Positions 1 to 10,355 are shown, counted from the stretch's first letter. The stretch: 64,000 nt of DNA from Candidatus Scalindua sp. (GCA_031316155.1 JALDRB010000016.1:17861-81860); one strand, 5' to 3'. The notes: generated from the letters alone by a model not told the origin. Numbers and translations: made by a program.

Positions 1-363
1 CATGTATCTATCCCCATTCGTTGTGACAAGAAGATAAAGGTGTGGTTTATTATAACTGAACAGGAAGACCAGAAAATATTTAAGAAAATTAAAATAAATG
101 TGCTTCATCCTGACGATTATGGTTTTATCGTGAAACTTAAGGATGAATTTATTGACTTAAGTCTTAAAGGATCAAAGCCAATACTTGATAGTTTAGATTC
201 AAAAGATATTATAGCATATGTTAATGTTGGTTCTCTGAGTCCACCCGGACCATACAAACAACAGGTTGTTTGTACGATACCGGAAGGTCTTGCAATTGTA
301 GGTAAACCTCCAGAGGTTCACGTTGACATAGTTACGCAAATATCTGATAAAAAAGAGGATTGA
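1..363 (+). CDS. YbbR-like domain protein, C-terminal part (5' end outside window)
   Basis: The open frame runs in from the left edge without a stop, so the gene is partial and about 120 C-terminal residues are visible. They read as the end of a YbbR-like (CdaR-type) repeat: a beta-rich stretch with a DLSLKG turn, then DIIAYVNVGSLSPPGPY, then a closing strand ending in PPEVHVDIV. YbbR-domain proteins are usually membrane-anchored extracytoplasmic proteins; the best-studied one modulates the c-di-AMP cyclase CdaA. A GTG at 40 could be read as a start, but the YbbR pattern continues upstream of it. pdxJ follows 21 bases downstream on the same strand, so co-transcription is likely. The family call rests on pattern recognition over a short segment. 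Confidence 0.7.
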   Translation, partial: HVSIPIRCDKKIKVWFIITEQEDQKIFKKIKINVLHPDDYGFIVKLKDEFIDLSLKGSKPILDSLDSKDIIAYVNVGSLSPPGPYKQQVVCTIPEGLAIVGKPPEVHVDIVTQISDKKED

Positions 364-384
364 AATTGTGTTTTATAGAAGATT

Positions 385-1131
385 ATGATCAAACTAGGTG
401 TAAATGTTGACCATGTTGCCACACTAAGACAGGCGAGAATGACTAACGAACCTGATCCCGTACTTGCAGCCGGATTAGCGGATTTGGGCGGTGCTGATAT
501 TGTTACGGTTCATCTGAGAGAAGACGTAAGACACATTCAGGTAAGAGACGTGGATTTGTTGCGTAAGATGGTATTTTCAAAACTCAACCTGGAAATGGCA
601 ACGTCCCAGGAGATAATCTGCACGGCACTCAAAATAAAGCCGGAACAGGTAACACTGGTCCCTGAAAAAAGGCAGGAGATTACGACAGAAGGGGGGCTTT
701 CAGTTACTACGCAAAGGGGATCGTTAGTTGAAGTTGTAAAAAAATTTAATGATGAGGGCATACAGGTAAGTCTTTTTATAGACCCTGACAAAGATCAGAT
801 TGCTGCTTCAAAAGAAGTGGGAGCACAATCTGTCGAACTTCATACAGGCAAATATGCCAATGCATGGGGTGAAAAACAATGTAATGAACTGCTTGAGGAA
901 TTGGTTGAGGGGGTAAGAGTTGCCCGGAGTTTAGGTTTGGGAGTGAACGCCGGCCACGGTTTGACTTACAAAAATACCGGTACTGTTGTAGAGAGGTTGG
1001 ATATTGAGGAGATTCATATCGGACACAGTATTATATCAAGATCTCTATTTGTAGGGCTTAAAGAAGCAGTGTGGGAAATGAAGGAACTTATTCACAAACA
1101 TTATTTGATAAAGCAGCTTTCAGAACATTAA
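385..1131 (+). CDS. pdxJ: Pyridoxine 5'-phosphate synthase
   Basis: PdxJ condenses 1-deoxy-D-xylulose 5-phosphate with 3-amino-2-oxopropyl phosphate to give pyridoxine 5'-phosphate, the last step of DXP-dependent vitamin B6 synthesis in the cytoplasm. The 248-residue protein has normal family length and its landmarks: the N-terminal [15 protein letters not shown] signature, HLREDVRHI, a glutamate-rich central segment, ELHTGKYA and the NAGHGL phosphate-binding segment near the C-terminus, all in a TIM barrel. The start is ATG 385, with only a weak Shine-Dalgarno sequence. It sits between the YbbR gene and dapA in what looks like a housekeeping operon. Confidence 0.96.
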   Translation: MIKLGVNVDHVATLRQARMTNEPDPVLAAGLADLGGADIVTVHLREDVRHIQVRDVDLLRKMVFSKLNLEMATSQEIICTALKIKPEQVTLVPEKRQEITTEGGLSVTTQRGSLVEVVKKFNDEGIQVSLFIDPDKDQIAASKEVGAQSVELHTGKYANAWGEKQCNELLEELVEGVRVARSLGLGVNAGHGLTYKNTGTVVERLDIEEIHIGHSIISRSLFVGLKEAVWEMKELIHKHYLIKQLSEH

Positions 1132-1165
1132 ACCACATTATTTTGATGAGGAGGAAAACGATTTT

Positions 1166-2031
1166 ATGTTTACGGGATCAATTGTCGCGTTAGTGACACC
1201 CTTTAAAGATGGATTGGTAGATTATGACAAGCTTTCGGAATTAGTAGAATATCATACTGAAAACGGAACGCATGGTATATTGCCCTGCGGGACTACAGGA
1301 GAATCTCCTACCTTGACTTTCGATGAGCATGAGAAGGTCATCAGCCATGTTGTAGAAAAGGTCAATGGCCGTATACCTGTTATAGCAGGAACAGGTTCTA
1401 ATAATACGAGTGAGGCAATAAAATTAACCAAATACGCAAAACAGGAAGGCGCCGATGGAGCATTAATTATAACACCTTATTATAACAAGCCGACACAGGA
1501 AGGTCTTTATAAACATTATAAAGCTATTTTGGACGAAGTCGATATTCCCATAATCATTTATAACGTTCCTTCCAGAACGGGTGTTTCCATTTTCCGGATA
1601 CCGTGGCAAGACTTTCTGAAATGAAGAATGTCGTTGCAATTAAGGAGGCAAGCGGAGACATCGATCAGACAAGTCAGATTCTCAGTTTATGTGATATAAC
1701 CGTATTGTCGGGTGATGATTCTTTAACTCTGCCAATAATGTCAGTGGGTGGTAAGGGGGTAATTTCAGTATTGGCGAATATTCTACCACGGGAAGTCTCC
1801 GAGATGGTTTCAAAATTTCGTAGCGGTAAAGTTGAAGAATCTCAAAAGTTGCATAAGAGACTCTTTCCAGTCTGTAGGTCAATGTTTATTGAGACAAACC
1901 CTATTTCTGTTAAGACGGCAATGAAATTGCTTGGTAGATTAAATGGTGAAATGAGATTGCCTCTCTGTGAGATGAGCAGTGAAAATGAAAAAAAACTTTT
2001 GAAGACTTTAGAGCACTACGGTCTTATTTGA
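1166..2031 (+). pseudogene. dapA: 4-hydroxy-tetrahydrodipicolinate synthase, interrupted by a single-base frameshift
   Basis: DapA condenses pyruvate with aspartate semialdehyde, the first committed step of the lysine/diaminopimelate pathway. The start is ATG 1166, behind a strong AGGAGG. Frame one holds the N-terminal half: the [10 protein letters not shown] loop, the catalytic tyrosine in [15 protein letters not shown], and YNVPSRTG. Frame two, open to 2031, continues with [18 protein letters not shown], which contains the Schiff-base lysine. The two halves join as one DapA of normal size (about 290 residues) if one base is restored near 1592-1600. All catalytic residues are intact and the step is normally essential, so a sequencing error is at least as likely as true inactivation. 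No second copy is visible in this window. Confidence 0.9.
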
Positions 2032-2072
2032 GTCTTGACAACAATATTTACCCAAATTAAGATTGATAAAAT

Positions 2073-2636
2073 ATGATAGATAAAGAGAAGATAATTAAGG
2101 CTGTTGGGTTATTCCTGGAGGGTATTGGTGATGACCCAGAACGTGAGGGTCTTCAGGAAACCCCCACACGGGTTGCAGAAATGTGTGAAGAGATATTTTC
2201 TGGAATTGGTGTAGATTCAGGAAAACTGATTAAAATTTTACAGTCTGAAGATCACGATGAAATAGTTCTGTTAAAAGACATCCCGTTCTTTTCTGTTTGT
2301 GAACATCATCTGCTCCCTTTTTTGGGGAAAGCCCATGTTGCTTACATACCGAATGGCTCTCGAGTTACCGGATTGAGTAAACTTGCAAGAGTAGTAGAAA
2401 TAGAATCAAAAAAATTGCAGACCCAGGAACGTCTTACTACGGCGATCGCTAATTCAATCATGAAAGCCCTTGAACCAAAGGGAACAATGGCGATTGTTGA
2501 AGCAGAACATCTTTGCATGACCATGAGAGGAGTAAAAAAACCGGGTACTATTACGATGACGTCCGTAGTGAGGGGAATCTTTCGAGAAAGTCTGGCAACC
2601 CGGAACGAAGCGATGTCTTTAATTATGAGCAGATAA
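2073..2636 (+). CDS. folE: GTP cyclohydrolase I (FolE)
   Basis: FolE converts GTP to 7,8-dihydroneopterin triphosphate, the entry step of folate (and in some bacteria queuosine) synthesis. The 187-residue protein has the usual length of the type I enzyme. Zinc ligands are visible as Cys76 and His79 in VCEHHLLPF and Cys148 in [11 protein letters not shown], and the family segment [13 protein letters not shown] lies between them. The start is ATG 2073, with no clear Shine-Dalgarno sequence; the gene begins 41 bases after dapA. It closes the ybbR-pdxJ-dapA-folE cluster. Confidence 0.96.
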   Translation: MIDKEKIIKAVGLFLEGIGDDPEREGLQETPTRVAEMCEEIFSGIGVDSGKLIKILQSEDHDEIVLLKDIPFFSVCEHHLLPFLGKAHVAYIPNGSRVTGLSKLARVVEIESKKLQTQERLTTAIANSIMKALEPKGTMAIVEAEHLCMTMRGVKKPGTITMTSVVRGIFRESLATRNEAMSLIMSR

Positions 2637-2761
2637 GTTACCACGAAACAATAAAGACCAAAAACGACATATTATTGTTTCGGTTCTTTTTAGAAGTAAG
2701 GCTCATATTCTCTTTTCCGTTTGTTACACTGAAAAACTAAGTTGTATTTTTCTCTATAATC

Positions 2762-4420
2762 ATGAAAACAAAGAACATTTTCGTAATAGTGATACTGGTG
2801 AATTTGGTCATGTTTTCTTATACTGAGGCAGAAGCAAAGGATGGCTATGGAAAGGCCCTCCAGGAGATATTCAGTGTCGGGCCAACGGTTGATACAAAAA
2901 CAGAGACTGAATCTTTTGAAGACGGCAATCCTGCTGTGGAATTTTTCCCAAATGATGTGAAGTTTCTTAATATGACACTCAAAGATTGCATAGTTCATGC
3001 GTTTGAAAACAATTATGACATAAAGATAGCACATCTCGATCCTCCAATCAGGGAGAAAGAAATTACCGTAGAAAAATCGGTCTTTGATCCACTTCTGAAA
3101 TTCACGGGAAATAGGAATGTTTCCGAGGAACCAACTGTTAATCAACTACTAACAGGTGGTGTGGGTGTTCGGACAATTGAAATAACTGAATTCAAACGGG
3201 ATAATAATACATTCAGTGCTGCAATTGAAAAACCCTTTGAGACCGGAGCTCTTTTGTCATTAAACTTCAATCTTATTCCACGTGAATTTATAGATCCCGC
3301 TCCGTTTCAACCTTTGAATCCACAGTCGAGGTCATTCATAGAGCTCAATTTGACCCAGCCTATCCTGAGAAATGCAGGGATTTTTTACAATAGAAGTAAA
3401 ATCTACATTGCAAGAAACAACAAAAAAATATCACTGTTGCAGCTGAAACAAACAGCGATTGAGGTGATTAACAATGTTCAGAAGAAATATTGGGAGCTTG
3501 TAAAGGCTGTAGAGGATCTAAAGGTGAGAAACAAGTCTTTAGAAAGGGCAAAGGATTTATTGAGAAACAACAGAATTCAGGTGAAGGTGGGGACGCTTGC
3601 TCCAATTGACGTATTGGAGGCAGAAGAAGGTGTTGCTAAGCAGGTAGAAGGCGTTATTATCGAAGAGAATAATGTTGAAAATAAGGAAGACGAGTTAAAG
3701 CAAATTATGAATCTGAAGAGAGAGTCAATTCTGTCTGATGCTTCGATTATCCCGTTGGATAAGCCTTCGTTTGAAATCAGGAAGGTATCACTTGATGAAT
3801 CAATCGATATTGCGCTTGGAAACAGACCAGAACTCTTAGTGCAAGGATTGGATATAGAAAATGCCAAGATTAATGTTAAACAGCGCAGGAATGAGTTGCT
3901 TCCTAAACTCGATGTGAATGCAGGAATCAGATACAGCGGATTGGCTGCAAATTCTGGGCATTCCATTGATTCTGTCTTTTCAGAACAGTTTCAAACTGAA
4001 TTCTTTGGACTTACTTTTGAGCTACCAATAGGTAATAGAGAGGCTCGGAATAATTATTCCAAGGCAAGACTCGAAACAACCCGGTCAATTATGAAAAGAA
4101 GCAGGCTTGAGCAGGATGTTATTGTTGAGGTTAGAATGGCAGTTCGCCAGATCAAAACAAATATCGAAAGGGTCAAGGCTTCTACTAAGGCTAAGGAGTT
4201 GGCGCAGGAGAGGCTGGAGGCAGAGGAAAAAAAGTTTAAGGTAGGAAGGACTACGAGCCTTGAAGTAGTGAGGGCTCAGGAAAACCTGGCGATTGCTGAG
4301 GGGAGAGCGACAAATGCCATAGTTGATTATCAGATTTCATTAGGAGATTTAGAGGCAGTACAGGGTACAATTTTAGCAAAAAACAGTATTACGATAGAAG
4401 ATGGAAAAGAGTTGAAGTAA
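2762..4420 (+). CDS. TolC-family outer-membrane efflux protein
   Basis: The 552-residue protein begins with a Sec signal peptide (hydrophobic IFVIVILVNLVMFSY, probable cleavage after AEA). It then shows two rounds of the OEP/TolC pattern: LKDCIVHAFENNYDIKIAHL opening the first half, and LDESIDIALGNRPELLVQGL opening the second, each followed by long heptad-rich helices. TolC proteins form trimeric channels that pass substrates of RND, ABC or MFS pumps across the outer membrane. No intact pump gene adjoins it; the only RND sequence in the window is the distant wreck near 21.5 kb. No Shine-Dalgarno sequence precedes ATG 2762. Two repeat elements follow the gene. Confidence 0.88.
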   Translation: MKTKNIFVIVILVNLVMFSYTEAEAKDGYGKALQEIFSVGPTVDTKTETESFEDGNPAVEFFPNDVKFLNMTLKDCIVHAFENNYDIKIAHLDPPIREKEITVEKSVFDPLLKFTGNRNVSEEPTVNQLLTGGVGVRTIEITEFKRDNNTFSAAIEKPFETGALLSLNFNLIPREFIDPAPFQPLNPQSRSFIELNLTQPILRNAGIFYNRSKIYIARNNKKISLLQLKQTAIEVINNVQKKYWELVKAVEDLKVRNKSLERAKDLLRNNRIQVKVGTLAPIDVLEAEEGVAKQVEGVIIEENNVENKEDELKQIMNLKRESILSDASIIPLDKPSFEIRKVSLDESIDIALGNRPELLVQGLDIENAKINVKQRRNELLPKLDVNAGIRYSGLAANSGHSIDSVFSEQFQTEFFGLTFELPIGNREARNNYSKARLETTRSIMKRSRLEQDVIVEVRMAVRQIKTNIERVKASTKAKELAQERLEAEEKKFKVGRTTSLEVVRAQENLAIAEGRATNAIVDYQISLGDLEAVQGTILAKNSITIEDGKELK

Positions 4421-4440
4421 AAAGAGTAGTACCGTTTTGA

Positions 4441-4612
4441 TATACTCATCTCATAATGATTTTCTGGCCTGCCTGTGCGTAAGGAACGCACGCAGACAGG
4501 TAAAATCCGAGATAAAATTGAGCGAGTAAAGTCCTCGGCGGCTTTTGTCCGGGGATACCTTCACCAGGGTTTGGTTTCCAGTAAAACCGAAAACCAAATC
4601 GGTTTTAGTATA
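4441..4612 (+). repeat. Family A MITE-like element, copy 1 (172 bp, long form)
   Basis: It begins TATACTCATCTC and ends GGTTTTAGTATA. The ends are imperfect inverted repeats sharing TATACT and GGTTTTCGG-type blocks. Inside lies the hairpin made by CCTGCCTGTGCGT and ACGCACGCAGACAGG, and a second module GTCCTCGG...CCGGGGAT. It lies just after the tolC-like gene. The TA at both outer ends suits a Tc1/mariner- or IS630-type MITE, which is an inference. Confidence 0.85.
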
Positions 4613-4718
4613 ATCCTGGAGACTGGGTGTATAAGAGAGTGTCTGCCTGGATATATTGCTTCTCTAAAGAGAGGGGTAATTGATGAAACTTAATAAAACA
4701 ATTACTAAATTACTTAGT

Positions 4719-4864
4719 TATACTCATCTCGTAATGGTTTTCGGACCTGCCTGTGCGTAAGGAACGCACGCAGACAGGTAAAATCCGATATAAAATTGAG
4801 CGAGTATAGCTGCAACCGAGATTTGGTTTCCAGTAAAACCGAAAACTAAATTGGTTTTAGTATA
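4719..4864 (+). repeat. Family A MITE-like element, copy 2 (146 bp, intermediate form)
   Basis: It has the same TATACTCATCTCGTAATGG left end and GGTTTTAGTATA right end as copy 1. It lacks the GTCCTCGG module and carries GTATAGCTGCAAC there instead. It lies about 100 bp downstream of copy 1 in the same orientation. Its right end is 20 bases before the moeB/thiF start, so any moeB promoter or leader must lie inside or upstream of it. Confidence 0.85.
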
Positions 4865-4884
4865 CAAAAGGAAGGCTTAGGTAG

Positions 4885-5691
4885 ATGTTAGAATTTACAG
4901 AAGAGCAGATAAATCGATACTCAAGGCATATAATTTTATCCGAAGTTGGAGGTAAAGGTCAGCAGAAACTGTTGAACTCTAAGGTCTTCCTGGTTGGAGC
5001 CGGAGGTCTCGGTTCTCCAGCCGCTTACTATTTGGCTGCTGTGGGAATCGGAAAGATTGGAATCGCTGACAATGATGTCGTTGATTTTTCAAATTTACAA
5101 CGCCAGATACTTCACTCTACGAAGGATGTGAATTACTCGAAAGCTCTCTCTGCAAAAGAGACACTTGAGAGTTTGAATCCTGATGTTGAAGTAGTACCGT
5201 ATATAGAACGTCTCACATCAGAAAACATTATCGACATTATCAAGGACTATGATGTGATACTCGATGGTTCAGATAATTTTCCCACAAGATACCTTGTCAA
5301 TGATGCCTGTGTTCTCACTGGGAAGCCATTGTCACATGGTTCAATCTTTCGGTTTGAGGGTCAGGTTACTACGATTTTGCCTGGTAAAAGTCCCTGTTAC
5401 CGTTGTATATTTGAGGTTCCCCCTCCACCGGAATTGGTACCTTCCTGCCAGGAAGCCGGAGTGTTGGGTGTACTTCCCGGTGTAATCGGAAGTATTCAGG
5501 CAACAGAGGTAATTAAGTTGATTCTGGGTAAGGGGAAACTCCTGTCGGGAGAACTCCTCCTTTATGATTCACTTGGAATGGATTTTAAAAAATTAACATT
5601 AAGACGAAATCCCGGTTGTCCAATTTGCGGTGAAAACCCCACAATAAAGAAGCTCATAGATTATGAACAGTTCTGTCAGGTAAGTTTTTAA
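4885..5691 (+). CDS. HesA/MoeB/ThiF-family sulfur-carrier adenylyltransferase
   Basis: E1-like enzymes of this family adenylate the C-terminal Gly-Gly of small sulfur carriers (MoaD, ThiS) for molybdopterin or thiazole synthesis. The 268-residue protein shows the nucleotide loop GAGGLGSP at 38-45, then DNDVVDFSNLQRQILH, the zinc cysteine pairs Cys171/Cys174 (CYRC) and Cys245/Cys248 (CPIC), and the conserved Cys188 in PSCQEAGVLG. Length matches MoeB/ThiF without the C-terminal rhodanese domain of MOCS3-type proteins. The start is ATG 4885 with AAGGAAGG upstream. MoeB and ThiF cannot be told apart safely from sequence alone and no moa or thi genes adjoin, so no symbol is given. Confidence 0.92.
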   Translation: MLEFTEEQINRYSRHIILSEVGGKGQQKLLNSKVFLVGAGGLGSPAAYYLAAVGIGKIGIADNDVVDFSNLQRQILHSTKDVNYSKALSAKETLESLNPDVEVVPYIERLTSENIIDIIKDYDVILDGSDNFPTRYLVNDACVLTGKPLSHGSIFRFEGQVTTILPGKSPCYRCIFEVPPPPELVPSCQEAGVLGVLPGVIGSIQATEVIKLILGKGKLLSGELLLYDSLGMDFKKLTLRRNPGCPICGENPTIKKLIDYEQFCQVSF

Positions 5692-5712
5692 TTCTTTCGG
5701 AAAGAATATTTT
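5691..5712 (+). terminator. Possible weak terminator after the moeB/thiF gene
   Basis: ATTCTTT-CGG-AAAGAAT forms a 7 bp hairpin that begins at the stop codon region and is followed by ATTTT. The stem is AT-rich and the T run is short, so termination would be weak. The rest of 5713-5926 shows nothing clearer than scraps resembling family C repeat arms. Confidence 0.35.
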
Positions 5713-5926
5713 AACCAATTCTCCAACTGCATTGAAAACATCCAAAAAATCGTAATTCATAATTCTGAAATGATTTCCCGATTCGTCAGGGATAAGATCT
5801 GCAAGCGGGCATCCCGGAATAGACGTGAATTTGAATTCTACGTATCTAATGATGGTTGAGGTCGGCTGAAATCCGGAAACTTATATTCATACAATTCTCG
5901 ATTCTGAAAAAAATTGAGTGAAATAA

Positions 5927-7495
5927 ACGGGTGTTTATTTCAAAACCTCTCATATCTATACATGTTATGCTGCACATCCCTCTATTCTCCAGGTCACGTC
6001 CTACAACGATCAGAATCAGTATTATATAGAATCTCTGCTCTTAATAATGCTAATTTCTGGAGCAATATTGACAGTAACCATTGTTGGATCTTCTCATGTA
6101 ATTAAAGGACTTTCCCTAGTTTTAACTGAGGAAGGTTTGATACTTGGTCTTCCTCGTGATGAAACTCTTAGGGGTATGAGTGATCTGAAGAGGTCGGTGC
6201 TATCACCTGTAGTTGACGTGAGGAATCCTGTTCTCGTTAAGGCGGTACAAAACTGGAAGAAGATGACAAAGGGGAATCAGGTTCCTTTTCAGTTTAAGAC
6301 GGATAGAAAAAATTGGTGGGGAGAATTTCGAAGCTATTTATTAGGGAATCGTACGTTTTGGATAGGAGTGGTAGTACCTGCAAGTGATTTTCTGGGGGGT
6401 GTGAAAAGACAGGGAAATTTCATCTTATGTATTACGTTTGGATCGTTGGTGTTAACTATTATTATCGCCATATTTTAGCCCAAACATATAGTCTGCCTCT
6501 TGAAAAGCTTGCGGAACAAAGTAATCGCATACGTAATCTGGATCTAAGATCAGATCAACAAATTAACTCAAGGTTTGTTGAGGTGCAACAGCTTGCCAAT
6601 GCACAAAAAAGGATGCTTTTTGCACTGCAATCTTTTGCTCGATATGTTCCTGTTGAAGTTGTGCGAAAACTGTTACGGCAAGGTGAGGTTGCCAGAATTG
6701 GTGGCCGTACAGAATCTCTTACGGTAGCCTTTACTGATATCAGTGGCTTTACTACTATTGCTGAAAGGATGCCTCCGGAGGAACTGACTGCCCACAGGGC
6801 AGAACATTTCGATGGATTACTGGAGATACTGCATAAAGGCAAGGCTACCGTTGATAAATTTATGGGAGACGCTATTTGTGCTTTTTGGGGTGCACCAAAA
6901 CATGACCCAAATCACACTGAAAATGCCGTAAATGCAGTTCTTGATTGCCGAGAGAAGTTGGAAACTTCTAATTTGGGCTTGGGAAAAGAGGGAATTGCCA
7001 CCGTTACCGACTTGTTTTGGTCTTGATACCAGTTCAGTAGTTGTTGGGAATGTTGGGGCTCATTCGCGATTGAATTATACAGCACTTGGCGATACCGTAA
7101 ACATTGCAAGTCGCATCGAGGTGTTGAATCGCCTTTATGGAACAGTTGCACTTGCATCTGAAAAGGTTCGGGATAGTGCGGGAACGGAGTCTCTCTGGCG
7201 TTATGTGGACATGGTTGGCGTTCGGGGTAAAGGGAAAGCGATAAAAATATATGAGCTCATTGGGCGAAGAGATGAAGTTGCCGTTGAAACCTTGAAGTTT
7301 GCCAAATATTATGAGGAGGCATTAAGGCTCTATCAAACCCGACAATTTCATGAGGCCATAAATGGTTTAAGAGAGATACAAAGTCGTTGGTCCGGAGATC
7401 TTTCTCTTCGCAGGTTGATACAAAATTGTCAATATTGTTGTGAGTATCCTCCACCCGATAACTGGGATGGTGTGGTTTGGCTCAAGGAGAAGTAG
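5927..7495 (+). pseudogene. Adenylate/guanylate cyclase (class III), decayed
   Basis: This is the wreck of a membrane-bound class III cyclase. The first segment (5927-6475) carries the end of a periplasmic sensor domain, including IGVVVPASDFLGGVKRQ, and a membrane helix; the start of the sensor domain is missing and a TAA lies at 5924. A frameshift at about 6470 (a short T run) leads to a HAMP-like linker and the cyclase domain: FARYVPVEVVRKLL, then VAFTDISGFTTIAE with the metal aspartate, then DKFMGDAICAFWGAP with the second. A second frameshift near 6990-7005 leads to GNVGAHSRLNYTALGDTVN and the C-terminal tail to 7495. Two frameshifts plus the truncated N-terminus argue for a true pseudogene. 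A cNMP-binding remnant lies just downstream. Confidence 0.8.
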
Positions 7496-7639
7496 TTTTT
7501 TTTAATTTCTTTTTGGAAAAATGCAAGGGAAACCATATATGTTGTTTTCTTTAAGAGGCTTAGAGGTAAATCTTGTATTGACACATCTCGACAGAATTAT
7601 TAGAATCTTCAGATGTTGTTGAAGGCATCACAGTTGAAT

Positions 7640-7940
7640 ATTTGAATAAATGATTCCTGGTGATGACGAGGTGACACTGGTAAATCTTGATGCCGGTTCC
7701 TTTTTTGGAGAAATGTCATTGATAACGGGCAATAAACGTGTTGCATCCGCAATTGCCCTCACGGACTGTAAGCTCAACACAATGGATAAGGAAACGTTTA
7801 AAGCAAACCTGTTATGTAAAAAAATTTTTTGAGAAAGATACTTGAGACACTTGCTACCCGCCTGGAAGATGCTGATTTACAACTCAAACAAAATCTGCAG
7901 AGAATTGTCAGGCTTTCAAAAACCTTCCATATAACCGGTT
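7640..7940 (+). pseudogene. Cyclic-nucleotide-binding (CRP-like) domain remnant
   Basis: Residues coded from about 7650 read DDEVTLVNLDAGSFFGEM, then SLITGNKRVASAIA and MDKETFKANLL. This is the end of a cNMP-binding beta roll; the GEMSLI segment corresponds to the phosphate-binding cassette. After a frameshift at about 7820 (a T run) the sequence continues as a C-terminal helix, ILETLATRLEDADLQLKQNL, to a stop near 7940. The front half of the domain is missing and no start is evident. Bases 7941-8140 hold nothing recognisable. Confidence 0.65.
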
Positions 7941-8146
7941 AATCTTTCTTTTTCTGTTTTACACAATTTAATAGAGCAAATATTCTGGACTGTCAGCAAG
8001 CCCAAACCCTGTCTCAGCCATACTTCCCGAATTTTCTTGTGGGGCTGGGGAGTAGGTACATTCGGGTGAGAGACTTCTTCGTTCAGAAGGGGAATCTTGT
8101 CCCACGGAAGCTATTTTTTCGGATAGGTTGAAAGGAGCTAAATTCG

Positions 8147-9808
8147 ATGCTGCGTAAGATAAATCCTACTGAAACGGAGAGTTGGAAGAATCTTCACCTT
8201 CATTTTAAAAAAATGAAAAACGTTCACATGAGAGATCTTTTTCATGAGGATGCTGAAAGATTTCGTAAATATTCCATCAGGCATCAACAGATTCTTGTCG
8301 ATTATTCCAAGAATATCATAACAGAGGAAACGCTTCAGTTGTTGATTGCTTTGGCCGACGAAGTCGGTTTGAGAGATGCAATTGAAAAGGCGTTCACGGG
8401 AGACAGAATTAATGAAACGGAGGATAGAGAGGTCTTGCACACAGCCTTGAGAAACAGAGAAAACAGACCTGTTTATGTAAAAGGCAAAGATGTCATGCCA
8501 GAGGTAAATGCCGTTCTGGATAAGATGAAGGAATTCTCAAATAAAATTGTTTCCGGTAAATGGAAGGGGTTTACCAATAAAAAAATCAGGGATATTGTCA
8601 ATATAGGGATTGGAGGTTCAGACTTGGGGCCAGTAATGGTTACTGAATGTTTGCGGCCTTATGCGAAGGAGGGTGTATCAACTCATTTTGTTTCAAACAT
8701 TGATGGAACCCATATCAGAGAAACAGTGAAAAGTTTGAATCCCGAAACTACGTTATTCCTGATTGCCTCAAAGACATTTACGACACAGGAGACAATGACA
8801 AACGCATTCACAGCAAGAGAGTGGTTCTTAAAATCTGCAAAGGATCAGAAACATATATCAAGTCATTTTGTGGCTATTTCTACAAACCGGGTCAAAGTTG
8901 AGGAGTTTGGTATCGACAAAGAGAATATGTTTGTTTTCTGGGATTGGGTTGGGGGGAGGTATTCACTCTGGTCAGCGATTGGTCTCTCCATAGCCTGCTC
9001 TATAGGGTATGAAAATTTCGCTGAGCTACTGGAAGGCGCCTTTGAAATGGATAAACACTTTTACACCGCACTATTTCATGAAAATATTCCCGTTATTCTG
9101 GGCTTGATCGGAATATGGTATGGAAATTTTTTCGGAGTACAAACGGAAGCCATTTTACCCTATGATCAATATATGCATAGATTTCCAGCATACTTTCAGC
9201 AGGGGAATATGGAGAGTAATGGAAAGTCTGTAGATAGAAACGGCAACAGGATCAACTATCAGACTGGCCCTGTCATATGGGGAGAGCCGGGGACAAATGG
9301 GCAACACGCCTTTTATCAATTAATTCATCAGGGAACGAAGATGATTCCGGCAGATTTCCTGGCGCCGGCAGTAAGTCACAACAAGGTTGGAGAGCACCAT
9401 ACTATTTTGCTGTCAAATTTTTTTGCTCAGACAGAGGCTCTTTTACAGGGGAAAACCAAGGAAGAGGTCGTTGAAGAGATGAAGAAGGAGGGTAAAAGAG
9501 AGGAAGAGATTCAGAAATTATATCCTCATAAAATCTTTGAAGGTAATAAGCCAACGAATTCTATTCTGTTCAATAAGTTGACACCACGGGTTCTGGGGCG
9601 CCTGATCGCAATGTATGAACACAAGATCTTTGTGCAGGGTGTAATATGGAATATCTTCAGCTTTGATCAATGGGGGGTTGAGCTTGGTAAACAGTTGGCA
9701 AAAAAGATACTACCTGAGCTGAAGGATAATGAACCTGTTGTTTCCCATGATTGTTCTACCAATGGATTAATAAATGCCTTTAAAGAGATGCGCTTATCAT
9801 CTCAGTAA
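8147..9808 (+). CDS. pgi: Glucose-6-phosphate isomerase
   Basis: Pgi interconverts glucose 6-phosphate and fructose 6-phosphate in glycolysis and gluconeogenesis. The 553-residue protein matches the long (E. coli-type) form. Both family signatures are present: [15 protein letters not shown] near residue 265 and [20 protein letters not shown] near 378. The sugar-phosphate segment [11 protein letters not shown] lies near 155 and the C-terminal [14 protein letters not shown] helix is present. ATG 8147 is preceded by AAGGAG at good spacing. It stands alone between pseudogenes and a lipoprotein gene and appears fully intact. Confidence 0.97.
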   Translation: MLRKINPTETESWKNLHLHFKKMKNVHMRDLFHEDAERFRKYSIRHQQILVDYSKNIITEETLQLLIALADEVGLRDAIEKAFTGDRINETEDREVLHTALRNRENRPVYVKGKDVMPEVNAVLDKMKEFSNKIVSGKWKGFTNKKIRDIVNIGIGGSDLGPVMVTECLRPYAKEGVSTHFVSNIDGTHIRETVKSLNPETTLFLIASKTFTTQETMTNAFTAREWFLKSAKDQKHISSHFVAISTNRVKVEEFGIDKENMFVFWDWVGGRYSLWSAIGLSIACSIGYENFAELLEGAFEMDKHFYTALFHENIPVILGLIGIWYGNFFGVQTEAILPYDQYMHRFPAYFQQGNMESNGKSVDRNGNRINYQTGPVIWGEPGTNGQHAFYQLIHQGTKMIPADFLAPAVSHNKVGEHHTILLSNFFAQTEALLQGKTKEEVVEEMKKEGKREEEIQKLYPHKIFEGNKPTNSILFNKLTPRVLGRLIAMYEHKIFVQGVIWNIFSFDQWGVELGKQLAKKILPELKDNEPVVSHDCSTNGLINAFKEMRLSSQ

Positions 9809-9834
9809 TATTTTAGATATTTGGAGGAAAATAT

Positions 9835-10332
9835 ATGCGAAGTAACACAGTTATTACCGTTCTATCCATGGTGATACTGGCAGTTCTTACCACGGGTTGC
9901 TTAACGACTACGCAAAAGAGCGCAGGAGTAGGGACCGGTATTGGTGCGGCCCTTGGTGCGGGTATAGGCGCATTAATAGGAGATCCCGCAATGGGCGCAG
10001 CGATCGGAGCAGGAGCAGGCGCCCTTGGAGGAGCACTGGTCGGAGACCACATGGATAAAAAAAGGGAAGAGGCTGAAAAATCAGATATGGAAAGACAACT
10101 CGAACTTGAAAAACAGTCAGGTTCAGGAGAGGGGAAGAATTATATAGAGGCTCACCATGAGTATGTAAAGAAGAGGAAATGGGTTGATACCTCCAAAAAA
10201 GAGAAGGTATGGGTTGAGGAACGTGTTGAGGGTGACCGAAGAATCGAAGGGCATTATGAAGACAGGCTTGTGCCTTCAGGTTACTGGGAGGAGTATGAGG
10301 AAAAGACCTGGATTCCGGCACATTACGAATAA
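9835..10332 (+). CDS. Glycine-zipper lipoprotein
   Basis: The 165-residue protein has a lipoprotein signal with lipobox LTTGC (Cys21). It continues into a glycine-zipper segment of small residues (GIGAALGAGIGALIGD and AIGAGAGALGGALVGD, about residues 30-66) of the kind found in 17-kDa antigen/SlyB-like and YMGG families; this could pack against or enter a membrane. The C-terminal half is highly charged with several short WxxxxYE/HYE motifs (EGHYEDR, SGYWEEYE, WIPAHYE). ATG 9835 follows a GGAGG. It begins 26 bases after pgi and may be read through from it. The exact role is unknown; a structural envelope function is likely. Confidence 0.8.
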   Translation: MRSNTVITVLSMVILAVLTTGCLTTTQKSAGVGTGIGAALGAGIGALIGDPAMGAAIGAGAGALGGALVGDHMDKKREEAEKSDMERQLELEKQSGSGEGKNYIEAHHEYVKKRKWVDTSKKEKVWVEERVEGDRRIEGHYEDRLVPSGYWEEYEEKTWIPAHYE

Positions 10333-10355
10333 TGTATTGTGCGAGGTTCAGGTGG

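Noticed and set aside
1592..1624. Programmed ribosomal frameshift in dapA
   Set aside because: No slippery heptamer or downstream structure is evident, and DapA is not known to use recoding.
4475..4693. Open frame over MITE copy 1, with nearly the same peptide also in the copy at 10332-10595
   Set aside because: The shared peptide comes from the shared DNA repeat; the reading has no start signals and other copies do not keep it open.
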